This document shows positions 6,065 through 6,875 of a stretch of DNA of 6,875 nucleotides, in pieces. Under the pieces are notes generated by a model that saw nothing but the letters and a program-made list of their open reading frames with translations, was not told the origin of the DNA and ran no database searches. Both the position numbers and the translations under genes were made by a program. The DNA is from an uncultured Clostridia bacterium (GTDB lineage: Bacteria > Bacillota > Clostridia > Christensenellales > UBA1242): positions 1-6,875 of the forward strand of contig CALWDV010000059.1 in the NCBI GenBank assembly GCA_944376785.1, in the 5' to 3' direction. Every line of letters starts with the position of its first letter. Position 1 is the stretch's first letter.

Positions 6065-6875
6065 ATGCAAGTGGATAAACCCTAACTGCTAACACGGTAA
6101 AATCATCTTTACAATTTCCATTAACTAAATCAACAGCATGGTCTAAAATTTCATCTGCAACAGTTTGTGGATTAATGCTTTGAATGTTGTTAATAAAACA
6201 TTTTAGTTCTTCGCCACCACCAAAGGCATCGCTAACACCATCAGACACCAAAACAACAATATCGAAATCTGAAAAAACTTTTTTTGTTATGTGTGGTTTC
6301 ATTTCATCTAAAACACCAATTGGCAAACCACTTGATGAAATAATTTCGGTTTCCATTTTGTGTTTAACAAAACCAAATGGAGAACCAAGTTTAATAAAGT
6401 CCATCAAATTTTTTCTTAAATCAAACACACATATGTCAAGTGCCGAAAAACTTTCATCGCTGTTAATGCTTAACAATCTGTTAACACTGTTTAAAATAAT
6501 ATCGTTTTCAAATCCTGCTTTATAAAAATTTTCAATTAAAGTTATTGTTAGGTCGCTAACTTGATGTGCTTTTTCTCCACTTCCCATTCCATCACACAGT
6601 GCAACCATATATTTTCCATCATCAATTTTAATTAACGAATGAGTGTCACCACTAAGCACTTTTCCTGTTTTTGTGCAACTAGCACTGCCAAACACAATGT
6701 CGTAGTTCGCACGAGTTTTTAAAATAACTTCTTTTGCACCTGAAACAGAACTTTCAAACATATCGGCAACAAACATTTTTGCTCCAACAATTTTTGATAC
6801 AATTTTTTCTAAGGCATTTTTATCAATTTCTTTTTCGGCAATAATTAAATTAACATATTTGTTTGTTGTGCTTTG
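6063..6875 (-). CDS. spoIIE: stage II sporulation protein E, C-terminal phosphatase part (5' end outside window)
   Basis: 270 codons plus TAA, open to the right edge. The Met at 6776 is internal, because the frame continues for 33 more residues (ending KIVSKIVGAK just before it) without a stop. This is the PP2C-type Ser/Thr phosphatase domain of SpoIIE. In known spore formers it dephosphorylates SpoIIAA and so frees sigma-F in the forespore, while the unseen N-terminus carries membrane helices that place it at the polar septum. Metal-ligand motifs in fragment numbering are SGDTHS (Asp77), LCDGMGSGEK (Asp95), LVSDGVSDAFG (Asp212) and DDFTVLAV (Asp257/258). FSALDICVFDL and IKLGSPFGFV are typical SpoIIE segments. 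A generic PP2C (RsbU-like) protein is the alternative, but the DGMGSGEKA and GSP segments and the neighbouring tilS favour SpoIIE. Its promoter lies outside the window. Confidence 0.9.
   Translation of the reverse strand, partial: QSTTNKYVNLIIAEKEIDKNALEKIVSKIVGAKMFVADMFESSVSGAKEVILKTRANYDIVFGSASCTKTGKVLSGDTHSLIKIDDGKYMVALCDGMGSGEKAHQVSDLTITLIENFYKAGFENDIILNSVNRLLSINSDESFSALDICVFDLRKNLMDFIKLGSPFGFVKHKMETEIISSSGLPIGVLDEMKPHITKKVFSDFDIVVLVSDGVSDAFGGGEELKCFINNIQSINPQTVADEILDHAVDLVNGNCKDDFTVLAVRVYPLA

Noticed and set aside
6063..6776. A complete 237-residue phosphatase starting at the Met at 6776
   Set aside because: The frame continues upstream to the window edge with no stop, the preceding residues look like SpoIIE linker sequence, and no Shine-Dalgarno precedes that Met.

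Overview
The window is strongly AT-rich and looks like the chromosome of a low-GC, spore-forming Firmicute (Clostridia-like). The reasons are a SpoIIE-type phosphatase, Firmicute-style TTATCCACA DnaA boxes, purine-rich Shine-Dalgarno sequences, TAA stops on all four complete 3' ends, and codons dominated by A/T. The standard bacterial code fits: long frames contain no TGA, and Trp is TGG. No species can be named from this window alone.

All five recognisable genes lie on the minus strand and read right to left. From the right edge: the C-terminal half of spoIIE (cut by the window), a terminator on its stop codon, a 208-base gap with a candidate promoter, tilS (tRNA-Ile lysidine synthase), a CCA-adding-type tRNA nucleotidyltransferase only 22 bases after tilS, a terminator on its stop codon, a membrane-anchored VanW/G5-domain protein, a 654-base non-coding stretch, and a short-chain dehydrogenase/reductase that runs off the left edge. 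spoIIE next to tilS is a conserved Firmicute neighbourhood, which in Bacillus lies on the origin-proximal part of the chromosome. tilS and cca form a small tRNA-maturation unit.

The main point of interest is the non-coding stretch at 712-1365. Its right half holds seven DnaA boxes in one orientation (five TTATCCACA-type, two TTATGCACA) around a very AT-rich segment. That segment begins with a TTATTATTA run placed like a DnaA-trio. Two sequences close to Spo0A boxes lie among them. Together these resemble a replication origin (oriC) of a sporulating bacterium, or at least a strong DnaA-binding cluster. Against a chromosomal origin: no dnaA or dnaN is in view, the genes to the right would be transcribed head-on to a fork leaving it, and spot counts show no G/C skew switch.

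The left half of the same stretch (about 853-1008) holds a 14-bp inverted repeat, C-rich single-stranded segments and a strong two-way terminator. It could encode a small structured RNA. Both proposals are inferences from sequence and need genome-scale or RNA data.
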